Of a DNA stretch of 13,072 nt, positions 1 to 7,657 are shown piece by piece (position 1 is the first letter of the stretch; every line of letters begins with the position of its first letter). A model generated the notes under the pieces. It was not told the DNA's origin. It saw only the letters and a program-made list of their open reading frames with translations, and made no database searches. The position numbers were made by a program, and so were the translations under genes. The stretch is from NCBI GenBank assembly GCA_905181745.1, contig CAJIYV010000047.1, forward strand, positions 1-13,072, written 5' to 3'. Source of the DNA: an uncultured Actinomycetes bacterium. GTDB lineage: Bacteria > Actinomycetota > Actinomycetes > S36-B12.

Positions 1-1067
1 TCGGTGAGCCAGATAGCAAACTCTCCGGAGTCTGGTCCAAACTATCTGGACTGGTGGGGCGCAAACCACGTGTGACGTGGGTTTCCACCGCGCTGGTCTT
101 ACTCGTCTTCGCCGGGTTTAGTACCACTTTAAATGCAAACGGCGTCGCAACTTCGGAATCATTCACTAACGGAGAAGAAGTTGATTCAGTCATTGGCCAA
201 AACGTTCTCGTCGACCACTTCCCCGGTGGTTTGGGCAGCGAAACAATCGTTACGGCAAATCAAGGCAGTAGCGATCAGGTCTTATCAAAAATTGCAGCAA
301 CTCCTGGGGTGGCAGATACCGTTCCCTACCTCAACCCTTCTACGGGAGACCCCACAACCGTTGATGGCCGAATGCTGTTCTCAGTGACGCTGCAATCACC
401 ATCTGACTCCGCACAGGCCGAAGTTGTGATCGGAAACTTGAGAACCAGCTTTGAATCAATTCCAGATGCTCAAGCACGCGTGGGTGGCCCGACCGCAGTT
501 GCTTTCGATATCAACGAAGCAAATCTGCGAGACCGTAACGTAATTATTCCCACCGTACTCATTGTGATTCTCATAATTTTAACTATTTTGCTTCGAGCGT
601 TTAACGCGCCGATCATTTTGGTTGGAACCGTTTTGCTTTCTTACTTTGCCACTTTAGGAGCATGCGCTCTCGCATTTAATTACATTTTTGACTTCCCTGG
701 AGCAGACCCATCCTTCCCATTATTCGCCTTTGTGTTCCTCGTCGCCCTCGGTGTTGATTACAACATTTTCCTCTTGACCCGAGTACGTGAAGAAACTGTG
801 CTCCTTGGTACTCGCCAAGGAATATTAAAAGGTTTGACCGTGACCGGAGGGGTAATTACGAGCGCCGGCATCGTGCTTGCCGCAACCTTCCTTGTCCTGG
901 CTGTACTTCCCCTTGTTTCCCTGCGCCAAATTGGATTCGCTGTGGCGCTCGGAGTTCTCATCGACGCATTTATCGTTCGAACAACTCTTGTCCCCGCGCT
1001 CGCCTACGACATTGGCAAAAAGGTGTGGTGGCCCAGCACGTTATCAAAAAAGGATGTCTTCAATTAG
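1..1067 (+). CDS. MMPL family transporter, C-terminal half (5' end outside window)
   Basis: The reading frame is open from base 3 to the TAG/TAA stop at 1067, so this is the C-terminal ~354 residues of a larger protein; the GTG at 54 is an internal Val codon, not the start. What is seen: a TM helix just after the basic GRKPR segment, a periplasmic-type domain of about 130 residues, then a block of five TM helices (around NVIIPTVLIVILII, APIILVGTVLLSYF, PLFAFVFLVALGVDYNIF, GGVITSAGIVLAAT and IGFAVALGVLIDAF). The GVDYNIFLLTR segment is the typical MMPL/RND motif in the fourth helix of a half. This layout is the second half of an MMPL (RND superfamily) pump, which usually exports lipids or hydrophobic compounds with proton antiport. 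The substrate cannot be told from sequence. It converges with the next gene with a 16-bp gap. Confidence 0.93.
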   Translation, partial: GEPDSKLSGVWSKLSGLVGRKPRVTWVSTALVLLVFAGFSTTLNANGVATSESFTNGEEVDSVIGQNVLVDHFPGGLGSETIVTANQGSSDQVLSKIAATPGVADTVPYLNPSTGDPTTVDGRMLFSVTLQSPSDSAQAEVVIGNLRTSFESIPDAQARVGGPTAVAFDINEANLRDRNVIIPTVLIVILIILTILLRAFNAPIILVGTVLLSYFATLGACALAFNYIFDFPGADPSFPLFAFVFLVALGVDYNIFLLTRVREETVLLGTRQGILKGLTVTGGVITSAGIVLAATFLVLAVLPLVSLRQIGFAVALGVLIDAFIVRTTLVPALAYDIGKKVWWPSTLSKKDVFN

Positions 1068-1083
1068 TCGTCACCTACGGTCT

Positions 1084-1668
1084 TCATATAATTTCCCCGC
1101 TGGACTGGGGAGCACCGTCAATAAAAATATTGGCAACGCGGGCCTCCACATCAAGGAGTCCAACTATGGAAATTGCGTCTTCGAGTGGCTCTTGAGCATC
1201 TTGAAAAGTCTGATTCACCAGTGGCTGATCAACCGTGAAGGCAACCGGGTCTTCGGCTGCGGCCTGCATGTATGCCTGCCACGCATAGTTGTGAAGTAAA
1301 TACGCTTCCTGTGCCGCCTTAATTTTGGTGTGCCATGGCAATATGTTGATTGCGGCGATTTCTCGACCGGCTGCACCAATTGAATCTGCGCCATCAACCG
1401 CAATCCTGGCAAGCTCTGCCGTGGCAGCCTCCGACTGTGCATCAGCCGTCGTGCCCTCAAGATCATCCACGTCAAGCCGGTCGAATACCACGGCAGTTCG
1501 CTCTTGCACGGTGCCCATGCTCGCCTCAGACGCCTCGATCGCAGTCACCAATCGATCCATTTCAATATTACGGGCCAACCAGTCCGTACCCACCGCCCCG
1601 CCAATGCCTAATGTGATCAGAAAGGCAACTGCGCCAGCTACCAGCGGGATCCAAGTGTTTCGCTTCAC
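1084..1668 (-). CDS. Unrecognised single-TM (N-terminal anchor) protein
   Basis: I do not recognise this family. From the GTG at 1668 the product is 194 residues: a short basic N-terminus (MKRNTW), one hydrophobic helix at about 7-27, then about 165 residues that look mostly helical and rich in Ala, Glu and Asp and would lie outside the membrane. No catalytic motif is visible. The open frame extends to a GTG at 1704 (206 residues), but I prefer 1668. It has GGTGAG 8 nt upstream, and a -10-like GAGAAT sits 6 nt upstream, the same geometry as other starts here; nothing similar precedes 1704, and the extra 12 residues are not membrane-like. It diverges from tmsA across about 65 bp and converges on the MMPL gene. 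An accessory role for either neighbour would be guesswork. Confidence 0.75.
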   Translation of the reverse strand: MKRNTWIPLVAGAVAFLITLGIGGAVGTDWLARNIEMDRLVTAIEASEASMGTVQERTAVVFDRLDVDDLEGTTADAQSEAATAELARIAVDGADSIGAAGREIAAINILPWHTKIKAAQEAYLLHNYAWQAYMQAAAEDPVAFTVDQPLVNQTFQDAQEPLEDAISIVGLLDVEARVANIFIDGAPQSSGEII

Positions 1669-1721
1669 CCCCGCATTCTCACCTATTGGCGGTCTGGCTC
1701 CCACATCCGAGGGGGATCCGC

Positions 1722-1727
1722 TAAGTT
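1722..1727 (+). promoter_or_regulatory. Putative -10 box of tmsA (leaderless)
   Basis: TAAGTT fits TANNNT and ends 6 nt before the GTG start at 1734. No Shine-Dalgarno sequence fits between them, so a leaderless transcript beginning at or next to the GTG is likely. No convincing -35 is seen. Confidence 0.55.
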
Positions 1728-1733
1728 TATGGG

Positions 1734-3146
1734 GTGACTTTTACCCCGAATACCACCTATTCTTGGCAAATCGGGTATCAAGCAGCCCTTAATAAAGTAC
1801 GTTCCCAACTCACTCATGCTCCAGAAAATGCCCCGATTCGATTAGCGAAGAAAACCAGCAATCTTTTCCGAGACCGAGCGGCCACCCAGGCAAATGGACT
1901 AGATGTGAGCTCATTTAGCTCAGTTTTCGAAGTAAATCCGGTCAATCGCACGGCTGAAGTGGGCGGTATGACCACCTACGAAGACCTTGTCGCCGCCACC
2001 CTCCCCTACGGTCTGATGCCGCTCTGCGTTCCGCAACTGCGCACGATCACACTTGGTGGAGCGGTGACCGGACTCGGAATTGAAAGCGCAAGTTTTCGAA
2101 ACGGAACCCCACATGAGTCCGTACTGGAAATGGATATTTTGACGGGCACCGGCGACGTCATCACAGTAAGTGGTCACGAGAATGATCCGCATCGGGACCT
2201 GTTCTTTACATTTCCTAATTCCTACGGATCACTCGGCTATGCACTCAGACTCAAAATAGAACTTGAACCGACTAAGCCATTCGTGCACATCACACATCTC
2301 CGATTCGAATCGGCCGCAGCACTAACTGTCGCATTAAAGGATCTATCGGCCTCTGCGATGTTTAACGAATCCCCGATTAATTTTCTTGACGGCACGGTCT
2401 TCTCACCCACGGAGCACTACCTCACGGTCGGCACCATGGTTGGTGCATTGCCCGCTGGAAAAAATACCAGCGACTACACCGGCATGTCGATTTATTACCG
2501 ATCCATCCAGAGTCTCGCTGAGGACTACCTCACCATTCACGACTACCTATGGCGTTGGGACACCGACTGGTTTTGGTGCTCGCGTGCCTTCGGAGCCCAA
2601 CATCGAATCGTGCGATCCCTGTGGCCAAAATCGCGACTGCGCAGTGACGTCTACTGGAAAATAATTGCCATCAACCGTAAACTTAAGCTGGCCGAAAAGC
2701 TTGACACGCTCAAACGCAAGCCTCCCCGTGAACCCATTGTGCAAGATATCGAAATCCCAGTTGACCGGCTACCCGAATTTCTCGACTTCTTTCACTCCCA
2801 AATCGGAATAGAACCCATTTGGCTGTGCCCACTGCAGCAGCGCGATCCCGAAGTGCGTTGGCCACTCTATGAATTCGACCCTGATCGGCTCTACGTGAAT
2901 GTGGGTTTTTGGTCAACCGTTCCGCTCATAAATGGGGAGAGGCCTGAACAAGGAGTAAAGAATCGGGAAATTGAGCACGAAGTTACCAAAATGGAGGGTC
3001 GTAAGTCCCTATACTCAACGGCGTTCTACAACAAAGACGAGTTTTGGTCGATATATGGCGGCCAGGATTACGAACAAATTAAGAAGAAGTACGACCCCCA
3101 GGGGCGCTTCCTCGGTTTATACGAGAAGGTGGTTGAACAACAGTGA
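1734..3146 (+). CDS. tmsA: FAD-binding oxidoreductase, probable 10-methylene fatty acyl reductase (TmsA/BfaA type)
   Basis: 470 residues. An N-terminal PCMH/FAD_binding_4-type domain spans roughly residues 55-180, with GGMTTYEDLVAATLPYGLMP followed by the LGGAVTGLG flavin-binding stretch (about 107-115) and YGSLGYA (164-170). The C-terminal half carries YVNVGFWSTVP. The overall pattern is the DHCR24/DWARF1-like flavoprotein group. In Mycobacterium, Corynebacterium and relatives, proteins of this type (TmsA/BfaA, Rv0449c) reduce the 10-methylene-stearoyl intermediate to 10-methylstearoyl (tuberculostearic) chains using NADPH and FAD. The assignment rests on the fold plus the 4-bp overlap with a cyclopropane-synthase-like methyltransferase, the known gene pairing. 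The GTG at 1734 is the first start after an in-frame TAA at 1722, so the start is well fixed. Another FAD-linked sterol- or sugar-type oxidase remains possible but is less likely in this context. Confidence 0.85.
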   Translation: MTFTPNTTYSWQIGYQAALNKVRSQLTHAPENAPIRLAKKTSNLFRDRAATQANGLDVSSFSSVFEVNPVNRTAEVGGMTTYEDLVAATLPYGLMPLCVPQLRTITLGGAVTGLGIESASFRNGTPHESVLEMDILTGTGDVITVSGHENDPHRDLFFTFPNSYGSLGYALRLKIELEPTKPFVHITHLRFESAAALTVALKDLSASAMFNESPINFLDGTVFSPTEHYLTVGTMVGALPAGKNTSDYTGMSIYYRSIQSLAEDYLTIHDYLWRWDTDWFWCSRAFGAQHRIVRSLWPKSRLRSDVYWKIIAINRKLKLAEKLDTLKRKPPREPIVQDIEIPVDRLPEFLDFFHSQIGIEPIWLCPLQQRDPEVRWPLYEFDPDRLYVNVGFWSTVPLINGERPEQGVKNREIEHEVTKMEGRKSLYSTAFYNKDEFWSIYGGQDYEQIKKKYDPQGRFLGLYEKVVEQQ

Positions 3147-4378
3147 AACTAGCTGATGCATTTAACATGGTTGTTGGGCCTGAACGCAATGTGAGTTTTC
3201 GAGCCTATGACGGTTCAACTTTTGGCCCACAAGATCATGATGCAATTCTGGAAATTACCACCCCGCGAGCGATCCAATACCTGGCATCTGCACCGAGTCA
3301 ATTGGGTATTGCCCGCGCCTACGTCAATGGCGATCTTGAGATTGTGGGAGACGCTTACACAACACTCTCGCGCCTTTACCCCATGGATACACGCCATTTA
3401 ACACGCAGCGACAAAATCACTCTGTGGAAAAAATTTGCGCCATTTGCCTTTAAGCGGCCAAAACCACCCGCCCAAGAGCGAGTGCTGGCTGGCACGCGTC
3501 ACTCAAAGCGCCGAGATGCACAAGCCATCCAGCACCACTACGACGTGTCAAATCGTTTTTATCGTTGGGTCCTTGGTCCCTCCATGGCCTACACGTGCGC
3601 AGTATTTCCCACAGAGGATGCAAGCCTTGAAGTGGCTCAAGAAGGAAAATTCGATTTGGTTGCTCGAAAATTAAACCTTAAACCCGGCATGACACTTCTT
3701 GACGTTGGCTGCGGCTGGGGCGGCATGGTTCTGCACGCGGTCAAGAATTATGGCGTCCAGGCAATCGGTGTCACCCTGTCTGAACAGCAAGCAATCTGGG
3801 GGCAGGATGCGATCAAGGAAGCAGGCTTAGAGGGGTCAGCCCAGATCCGCTTTTGCGACTACCGCGATGTGACCGAAACTGATTTTGACGCGATTTCCTC
3901 AATCGGTCTCACCGAACATATCGGCCGCGCACACTACCCCGCCTACTTTAGTTTCCTCAATGACAAGCTCAAGCCCGAAGGTCGCATGCTCAACCACACT
4001 ATTACTCGACCCGGCGACACCGAGCCCACCCATTACCGAAAATCTTTTATCAACCGTTACGTGTTTCCCGATGGGGAACTTTCCGCACCCGGCGTAATTA
4101 TGAACGCATTTAATGACTCAGGATTTGAAATCCGCCACGGCGAGAACTTGCGTGAGCATTATGCACTCACACTTAAACATTGGTGTCAAAACTTGGAGGA
4201 CCACTGGGAGGAAGCGGTCACTGAGGTAGGACTTGGTACCGCGCGAGTCTGGCGTTTATACATGGCCGCATCACGGATGGGATTTGAAATGAACACAATC
4301 CAGCTACACCAGATGCTCGGTGTCAAACTTGGACCTCGCGGCAAATCGGGCATGCCACTTCGCGCTGTTTTTAGCTAA
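3143..4378 (+). CDS. tmsB: SAM-dependent fatty acid methyltransferase (CFA synthase family, TmsB/BfaB type)
   Basis: 411 residues, close to UfaA1/TmsB-sized members of the cyclopropane-fatty-acyl-phospholipid synthase family. What is seen: an N-terminal SCP2-like region (1-110), the HHYDVSNRFYRWVLG family signature (131-145), and the SAM-binding motif LLDVGCGWGG (185-194). The bicarbonate/active-site residues of E. coli Cfa have counterparts: Cys152 in YTCAVF, Glu258 in GLTEHIG, His285 and Ile287 in NHTI, and Tyr340 in HYALTLKHW. In the 10-methyl pathway the enzyme methylates C10 of phospholipid-bound oleate to a 10-methylene chain, which TmsA then reduces. The GTG start overlaps the tmsA stop as GTGA, so translation is probably coupled. 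If it acted alone it could be a cyclopropane synthase; pairing with the flavoprotein is why I favour methyl branching. I see no tmsC-like third gene. The stop codon directly abuts the end of convergent ideR. Confidence 0.9.
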   Translation: MKLADAFNMVVGPERNVSFRAYDGSTFGPQDHDAILEITTPRAIQYLASAPSQLGIARAYVNGDLEIVGDAYTTLSRLYPMDTRHLTRSDKITLWKKFAPFAFKRPKPPAQERVLAGTRHSKRRDAQAIQHHYDVSNRFYRWVLGPSMAYTCAVFPTEDASLEVAQEGKFDLVARKLNLKPGMTLLDVGCGWGGMVLHAVKNYGVQAIGVTLSEQQAIWGQDAIKEAGLEGSAQIRFCDYRDVTETDFDAISSIGLTEHIGRAHYPAYFSFLNDKLKPEGRMLNHTITRPGDTEPTHYRKSFINRYVFPDGELSAPGVIMNAFNDSGFEIRHGENLREHYALTLKHWCQNLEDHWEEAVTEVGLGTARVWRLYMAASRMGFEMNTIQLHQMLGVKLGPRGKSGMPLRAVFS

Positions 4379-5065
4379 TCAGGCACCGACATAAATATGG
4401 ACCGCTTCGTCTAGGGGAACCTCCGTGTATTCACCCGCACTGCCAATGAACACTCCAGTCTCTGAACGATAAGCATTAACGCGAGCACCCGGTAAGGCGC
4501 CGACACGACGCAGGCGCGCCATCACCAATTCATCGAGTTGAATTGTCTCGGCTAACCGACGAATGGTGACCTGTCGGGGCTTACTCACAACAACCTCAAC
4601 AATATTTACAACTTGAGAATCTACCTCACCTGGTTTGGTGTAGGTCGGATCAATCTCTTCCAACCCTGGGATCGGGTTACCAAAGGGGGACACCGTGGGG
4701 TGCGAAAGCAACTCGAGTAAACGGACTTCAACCGCTGTGCTCATCACATGCTCCCAGCGACAAGCCTCGGCATGGACTTCCTCCCACGGCATTTTTAACA
4801 CGTCAACCAACATGCACTCAGCAAGCCGATGCTTGCGCATCACTTGTGTGGCATGCTCGCGACCTTCCGGAGTGAGTCTGAGGTGGCGTTCTTTATCAAC
4901 GTGAACAAGTCCATCGCGTTCCATACGCGCAACCGTTTGCGAGACAGTTGGACCACTTTGCCCAAGCCGCTCAGCAATTCGAGCACGCATGGGCGGGATA
5001 CCTTCTTCTTCTAGCTCGAAAATGGTCCGCAGATACATTTCAGTGGTATCAATGAGGTCGTTCAC
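4379..5065 (-). CDS. ideR: Iron-dependent DtxR/IdeR family transcriptional repressor
   Basis: 228 residues, matching DtxR/IdeR along its length. The N-terminal winged helix includes RARIAERLGQSGPTVSQT (27-44, recognition helix). The primary metal site is complete: Met10, Cys102, Glu105 and His106. The ancillary site is also complete: His79, Glu83, His98 and, allowing a 3-residue insertion, Glu173 and Gln176 in the E-x-x-Q pattern of the SH3-like C-terminal domain. The dimer/hinge segment SPFGNPIPGL is present (126-135). Known role: Fe(II)-bound dimers repress iron uptake genes and tune iron storage. The GTG start at 5065 is preceded at 6 nt by TACGCT, so the mRNA is probably leaderless. It converges with tmsB at zero spacing and diverges from phr. 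I see no canonical 19-bp IdeR box in its promoter region. Confidence 0.96.
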   Translation of the reverse strand: MNDLIDTTEMYLRTIFELEEEGIPPMRARIAERLGQSGPTVSQTVARMERDGLVHVDKERHLRLTPEGREHATQVMRKHRLAECMLVDVLKMPWEEVHAEACRWEHVMSTAVEVRLLELLSHPTVSPFGNPIPGLEEIDPTYTKPGEVDSQVVNIVEVVVSKPRQVTIRRLAETIQLDELVMARLRRVGALPGARVNAYRSETGVFIGSAGEYTEVPLDEAVHIYVGA

Positions 5066-5071
5066 GTCGCT

Positions 5072-5077
5072 AGCGTA
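5072..5077 (-). promoter_or_regulatory. Putative -10 box of ideR (leaderless)
   Basis: On the minus strand TACGCT fits TANNNT and ends 6 nt before the GTG at 5065, with no room for a Shine-Dalgarno site. It overlaps the palindrome GCTAGC (5069-5074), which could matter for operator binding but may be chance. Confidence 0.5.
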
Positions 5078-5177
5078 CCCGAGCGAGGCCTCCTACGGGA
5101 GCATTCTGCAACAGCCCGATGAATCCCTCACCTTTAACAAGCTGTCGAGCAATCAGGCGCTGAGCGGTTAAGGCCTC

Positions 5178-5183
5178 TAGGCT
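5178..5183 (+). promoter_or_regulatory. Putative -10 box of phr (leaderless)
   Basis: TAGGCT ends 6 nt before the ATG at 5190. The same hexamer precedes parA. No Shine-Dalgarno site and no clear -35 are seen. Confidence 0.55.
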
Positions 5184-5189
5184 GTTGCC

Positions 5190-6557
5190 ATGAGTTCGGT
5201 CATGTGGTTTCGGCGGGATCTGCGACTCAAGGACAACCCGGCGCTGCTTGACGCGATTGCTTCTGACCCCAACGTCTTTGCCCTTTTCGTTCTCGATCCG
5301 GTTCTGTGGGGGCAGCCCGGTTCGGTTCGCACGAACTACCTGATTGACTCACTTTCGAAACTGAACACTCAACTCGCAGGGCGACTGGTTATTCGATCGG
5401 GCTCGCCATCAGTAATCGTTCCCAATTTTGCACGTGAGGTTTCAGCGGGAACCGTCCACATTGCCGCTGACTTTGGACCCTACGGACAAAAACGCGATAA
5501 TGCTGTTGAGGGTGCGCTCACAGATTTTGGGGTTGACTTAGTTCGTGTCGGGTCGGCCTACGCTGTTGCACCCGGTCGCGTCCGAAAAAGTGATGACACT
5601 CCCTATCGAGTGTTCACACCCTTTTATAAGGTCTGGACGACTCACGGGTGGCGCACACCAGCCGATTCGATTCCCAAGAATTTTGTGTTTCAATCCGCCC
5701 CCACTGAGCAACTCCCCCAACCCAATTTGATTCCTGGGCTGACCCTTCCCCCAGCTGGTGAGGAAGCAGCCTGGAAGTTCTGGGGTGAGTTTAAAGAAAA
5801 AGCACTCGCACACTACGCGGACGATCGAAACCGCCCCGATCTGGCAGGAACCAGTTCACTCTCACATCACTTGAAATATGGTGAAATCCATCCACGCAGT
5901 GTGCTGGCTGGGCTTGGTGACAGCGATGAAGTATTTCGAAAGGAAATTTGCTGGCGTGAGTTCTACGCCGATGTGCTTTTCAATACACCCCAAAGCACGC
6001 ACGCTTCTCTCAACGAGAAGTTCGACGTCAACATGCCCTGGGCAAGTGGTGCTACCGCTGAGGAACACGTGAATGCGTGGAAACAAGGTCAGACAGGATT
6101 CCCGTTTGTTGACGCGGGGATGCGACAACTACGTGCCGAGGGCTGGATCCACAACCGGGTTCGCATGGTCGTTGCCAGTTTTTTGATCAAAGACCTGCAT
6201 ATCCCTTGGCAGGTGGGTGCGCCGTGGTTCATGCAGTGGCTACGCGATGGTGATATCGCCAGCAATACTCACGGTTGGCAGTGGACCGCCGGATGTGGGA
6301 CCGATGCATCACCGTTCTACCGGGTCTTCAACCCGATCACTCAGGGCATCAAGTTCGATCCCCACGGGGACTACATCAGACGTTATGTTCCCGAACTTGC
6401 CCACTTATCCGGCGCCGCTGCCCATGAACCATGGAATACACCCGATGGATACTCACATCACTATTCAAGACCCGTTGTCGACCACAAAGTGGAGCGTGAG
6501 GTGGCCCTAGCCAACTATGCCGCTGCCAAAGAAAACTTTGCGAACTCGGGCTCATAG
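5190..6557 (+). CDS. phr: Class I deoxyribodipyrimidine photolyase
   Basis: 455 residues, the usual length for a class I CPD photolyase. The N-terminal antenna-binding alpha/beta domain opens with VMWFRRDLRLKDNPAL (4-19). The C-terminal FAD domain has KEICWREFYADVL (251-263), GFPFVDAGMRQLRAEGWIHNR (303-323), GDIASNTHGWQW (354-365) and GTDASPFYRVFNP (370-382). Asn359 sits four residues before Trp363, the position of E. coli Asn378 that contacts flavin N5. Trp363 and Trp340 match E. coli Trp382 and Trp359 with the same spacing, and Trp284 is the likely third member of the electron-transfer triad. This favours a repair photolyase over a plant-type cryptochrome, which has Asp at the 359 position. 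Blue-light repair of cyclobutane dimers fits a sunlit habitat. The antenna cofactor cannot be told. The TAG stop lies inside the putative -10 box of parA. Confidence 0.96.
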   Translation: MSSVMWFRRDLRLKDNPALLDAIASDPNVFALFVLDPVLWGQPGSVRTNYLIDSLSKLNTQLAGRLVIRSGSPSVIVPNFAREVSAGTVHIAADFGPYGQKRDNAVEGALTDFGVDLVRVGSAYAVAPGRVRKSDDTPYRVFTPFYKVWTTHGWRTPADSIPKNFVFQSAPTEQLPQPNLIPGLTLPPAGEEAAWKFWGEFKEKALAHYADDRNRPDLAGTSSLSHHLKYGEIHPRSVLAGLGDSDEVFRKEICWREFYADVLFNTPQSTHASLNEKFDVNMPWASGATAEEHVNAWKQGQTGFPFVDAGMRQLRAEGWIHNRVRMVVASFLIKDLHIPWQVGAPWFMQWLRDGDIASNTHGWQWTAGCGTDASPFYRVFNPITQGIKFDPHGDYIRRYVPELAHLSGAAAHEPWNTPDGYSHHYSRPVVDHKVEREVALANYAAAKENFANSGS

Positions 6558-6560
6558 GCT
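6555..6560 (+). promoter_or_regulatory. Putative -10 box of parA, overlapping the phr stop codon
   Basis: TAGGCT, identical to the phr hexamer, lies 7 nt before the ATG at 6568. Its first three bases are the phr stop codon. There is no Shine-Dalgarno site, so parA may have its own leaderless transcript besides phr read-through. Confidence 0.5.
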
Positions 6561-6567
6561 TAGCCCC

Positions 6568-7341
6568 ATGCAAACCTTGGCCGTGCTCTCCATGAAGGGC
6601 GGTGTGGGTAAAACCACTGTAGCTCTCGGTTTGGCAAGTGCCGCCTGGCGCCGAGGCGAGCGGGTTCTCGTTATCGATCTTGATCCCCAAGGCAATGCCA
6701 CCATGGGTCTGGGCGTAACCAATCCTGAGTTCACCATGAATGACGTCCTTGCCGATCCAAAACCTGGAATTGCAGCCGATGCGATCGTTGACTCCGCCTG
6801 GGGCAATCGAGTTCAAGTTCTATGCGCAGATTGTTCCCTCGAGCACCGCAACACAATTGAAGGCCCACTTTCTTCCCAACGTCTGCGAATCGCATTGGGT
6901 AATCTCCCCCGACAATACGACCTAGTGCTCATTGACTGCCCACCCTCTCTGGGTGAAATGACGCGCAATGCCCTACACAGCGCAACTGATGCGCTAGTTG
7001 TTACCGAGCCCGCCTACTTTGCTTTGGCTGGAGCCGAGCAAGCGGTTGAAGCCGTTGACGTTATCCGCTTGGCATCCAACCCAATGCTCAATCCGGCACA
7101 AATCCTGCTCAATCGGGTTCGCCCAACTGTCGCCGAGCACCGTAACCGCACAGCGGAGCTACGCGAAGCTTTTGGTCCTGTTGTTCTTGAGGTTGAAGTT
7201 CCAGAACGAAATGCAATCACCCAAGCGGAGGCCGCCGGGATGCCAATTCACGCGTGGGACTCACCAGCAGGACGTGAACTTGCCGCGGTCTTTGATCAAG
7301 TAATAGCAATCATGTCACCGAGGAAAAGGTTGTGGGGCTAG
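6568..7341 (+). CDS. ParA/Soj-family partitioning ATPase (orphan, not next to parB)
   Basis: 257 residues from the ATG at 6568. The deviant Walker A KGGVGKTT is at 10-17 with the signature Lys10, Walker A' DLDPQGNAT at 37-45, and Walker B LVLIDCPPS at 119-127. This is a small ParA without an N-terminal DNA-binding domain. Members bind DNA non-specifically as ATP dimers and position plasmids, chromosomes or protein complexes with a partner that stimulates hydrolysis. The likely partner is the basic RHH-like protein that begins 2 bp downstream. The frame is open upstream to 6517, inside phr, but those 17 residues precede the conserved start and are not family-like, so I take the ATG at 6568. 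No parB, gidB or parS-like site is visible. Cargo is unknown. Confidence 0.93.
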   Translation: MQTLAVLSMKGGVGKTTVALGLASAAWRRGERVLVIDLDPQGNATMGLGVTNPEFTMNDVLADPKPGIAADAIVDSAWGNRVQVLCADCSLEHRNTIEGPLSSQRLRIALGNLPRQYDLVLIDCPPSLGEMTRNALHSATDALVVTEPAYFALAGAEQAVEAVDVIRLASNPMLNPAQILLNRVRPTVAEHRNRTAELREAFGPVVLEVEVPERNAITQAEAAGMPIHAWDSPAGRELAAVFDQVIAIMSPRKRLWG

Positions 7342-7343
7342 TC

Positions 7344-7631
7344 ATGGCTAAACCAGAATTCGATGTAACTCCAAGGCCATCTTTGCGCAAGGCTGGGGAT
7401 TCAAGTGTTCACCCCGTATCGGAGACCAAGTCTTCCGAACCCAAGCGAATGGGTCTAGACGCAACCGGTTTCGGCAATGCGAGCGACTCGGTCACACGCC
7501 CACGTCGTGAAAAACTAGTCGAAGTCTCAATCGCTATTCCCAAATCACTTCGCAAGAAACTAAAATCCGATGCAAAAGCTAAAGGCATCTCGGTCAATGA
7601 ACTCATCGCTTTGCGCTTAAACGAGTACTGA
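7344..7631 (+). CDS. Small ribbon-helix-helix-like protein, probable ParA partner
   Basis: 95 residues from the ATG at 7344; a GTG at 7332 would overlap parA and add four residues. Residues 1-55 are polar, low in hydrophobics and probably disordered. The C-terminal 40 residues fit a ribbon-helix-helix (MetJ/Arc/CopG) domain: a beta strand KLVEVSIAIP, then helix LRKKLKSDAKAKG, then ISVNELIALRLNEY. A disordered N-terminal arm plus a C-terminal RHH is the design of ParG-type centromere-binding proteins, whose arms stimulate the cognate ParA. I infer the same relationship here because the gene follows parA by 2 bp. It may instead be a plain transcriptional regulator. It converges on pdxH with a 26-bp gap that holds no visible terminator. 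Confidence 0.82.
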   Translation: MAKPEFDVTPRPSLRKAGDSSVHPVSETKSSEPKRMGLDATGFGNASDSVTRPRREKLVEVSIAIPKSLRKKLKSDAKAKGISVNELIALRLNEY

Positions 7632-7657
7632 GTGACGCCGGTGAGCTTGGTGGCTCG

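Noticed and set aside
1325..1792. 155-residue open frame on +, opposite the one-TM protein gene
   Set aside because: It is antisense to a gene with a sensible membrane topology. Its composition (Ser/Ala/Pro repeats) is typical of a shadow frame.
5090..5101. CTCC-TACG-GGAG hairpin with a UACG-type tetraloop between ideR and phr
   Set aside because: The stem is only 4 bp, and if both genes are leaderless it is not transcribed from either. Probably chance.
5066..5189. Autoregulatory IdeR box before ideR
   Set aside because: No sequence close to the 19-bp TTAGGTTAGSCTAACCTAA consensus is present in this gap.
6517..6567. N-terminal extension of ParA into phr
   Set aside because: The conserved ParA fold begins at the ATG at 6568, which has its own -10 box. 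The extra residues are basic and unconserved in character.
6376..6816. 146-residue open frame on -, across the phr/parA junction
   Set aside because: It is antisense to conserved photolyase and ParA motifs, with no recognisable protein features.
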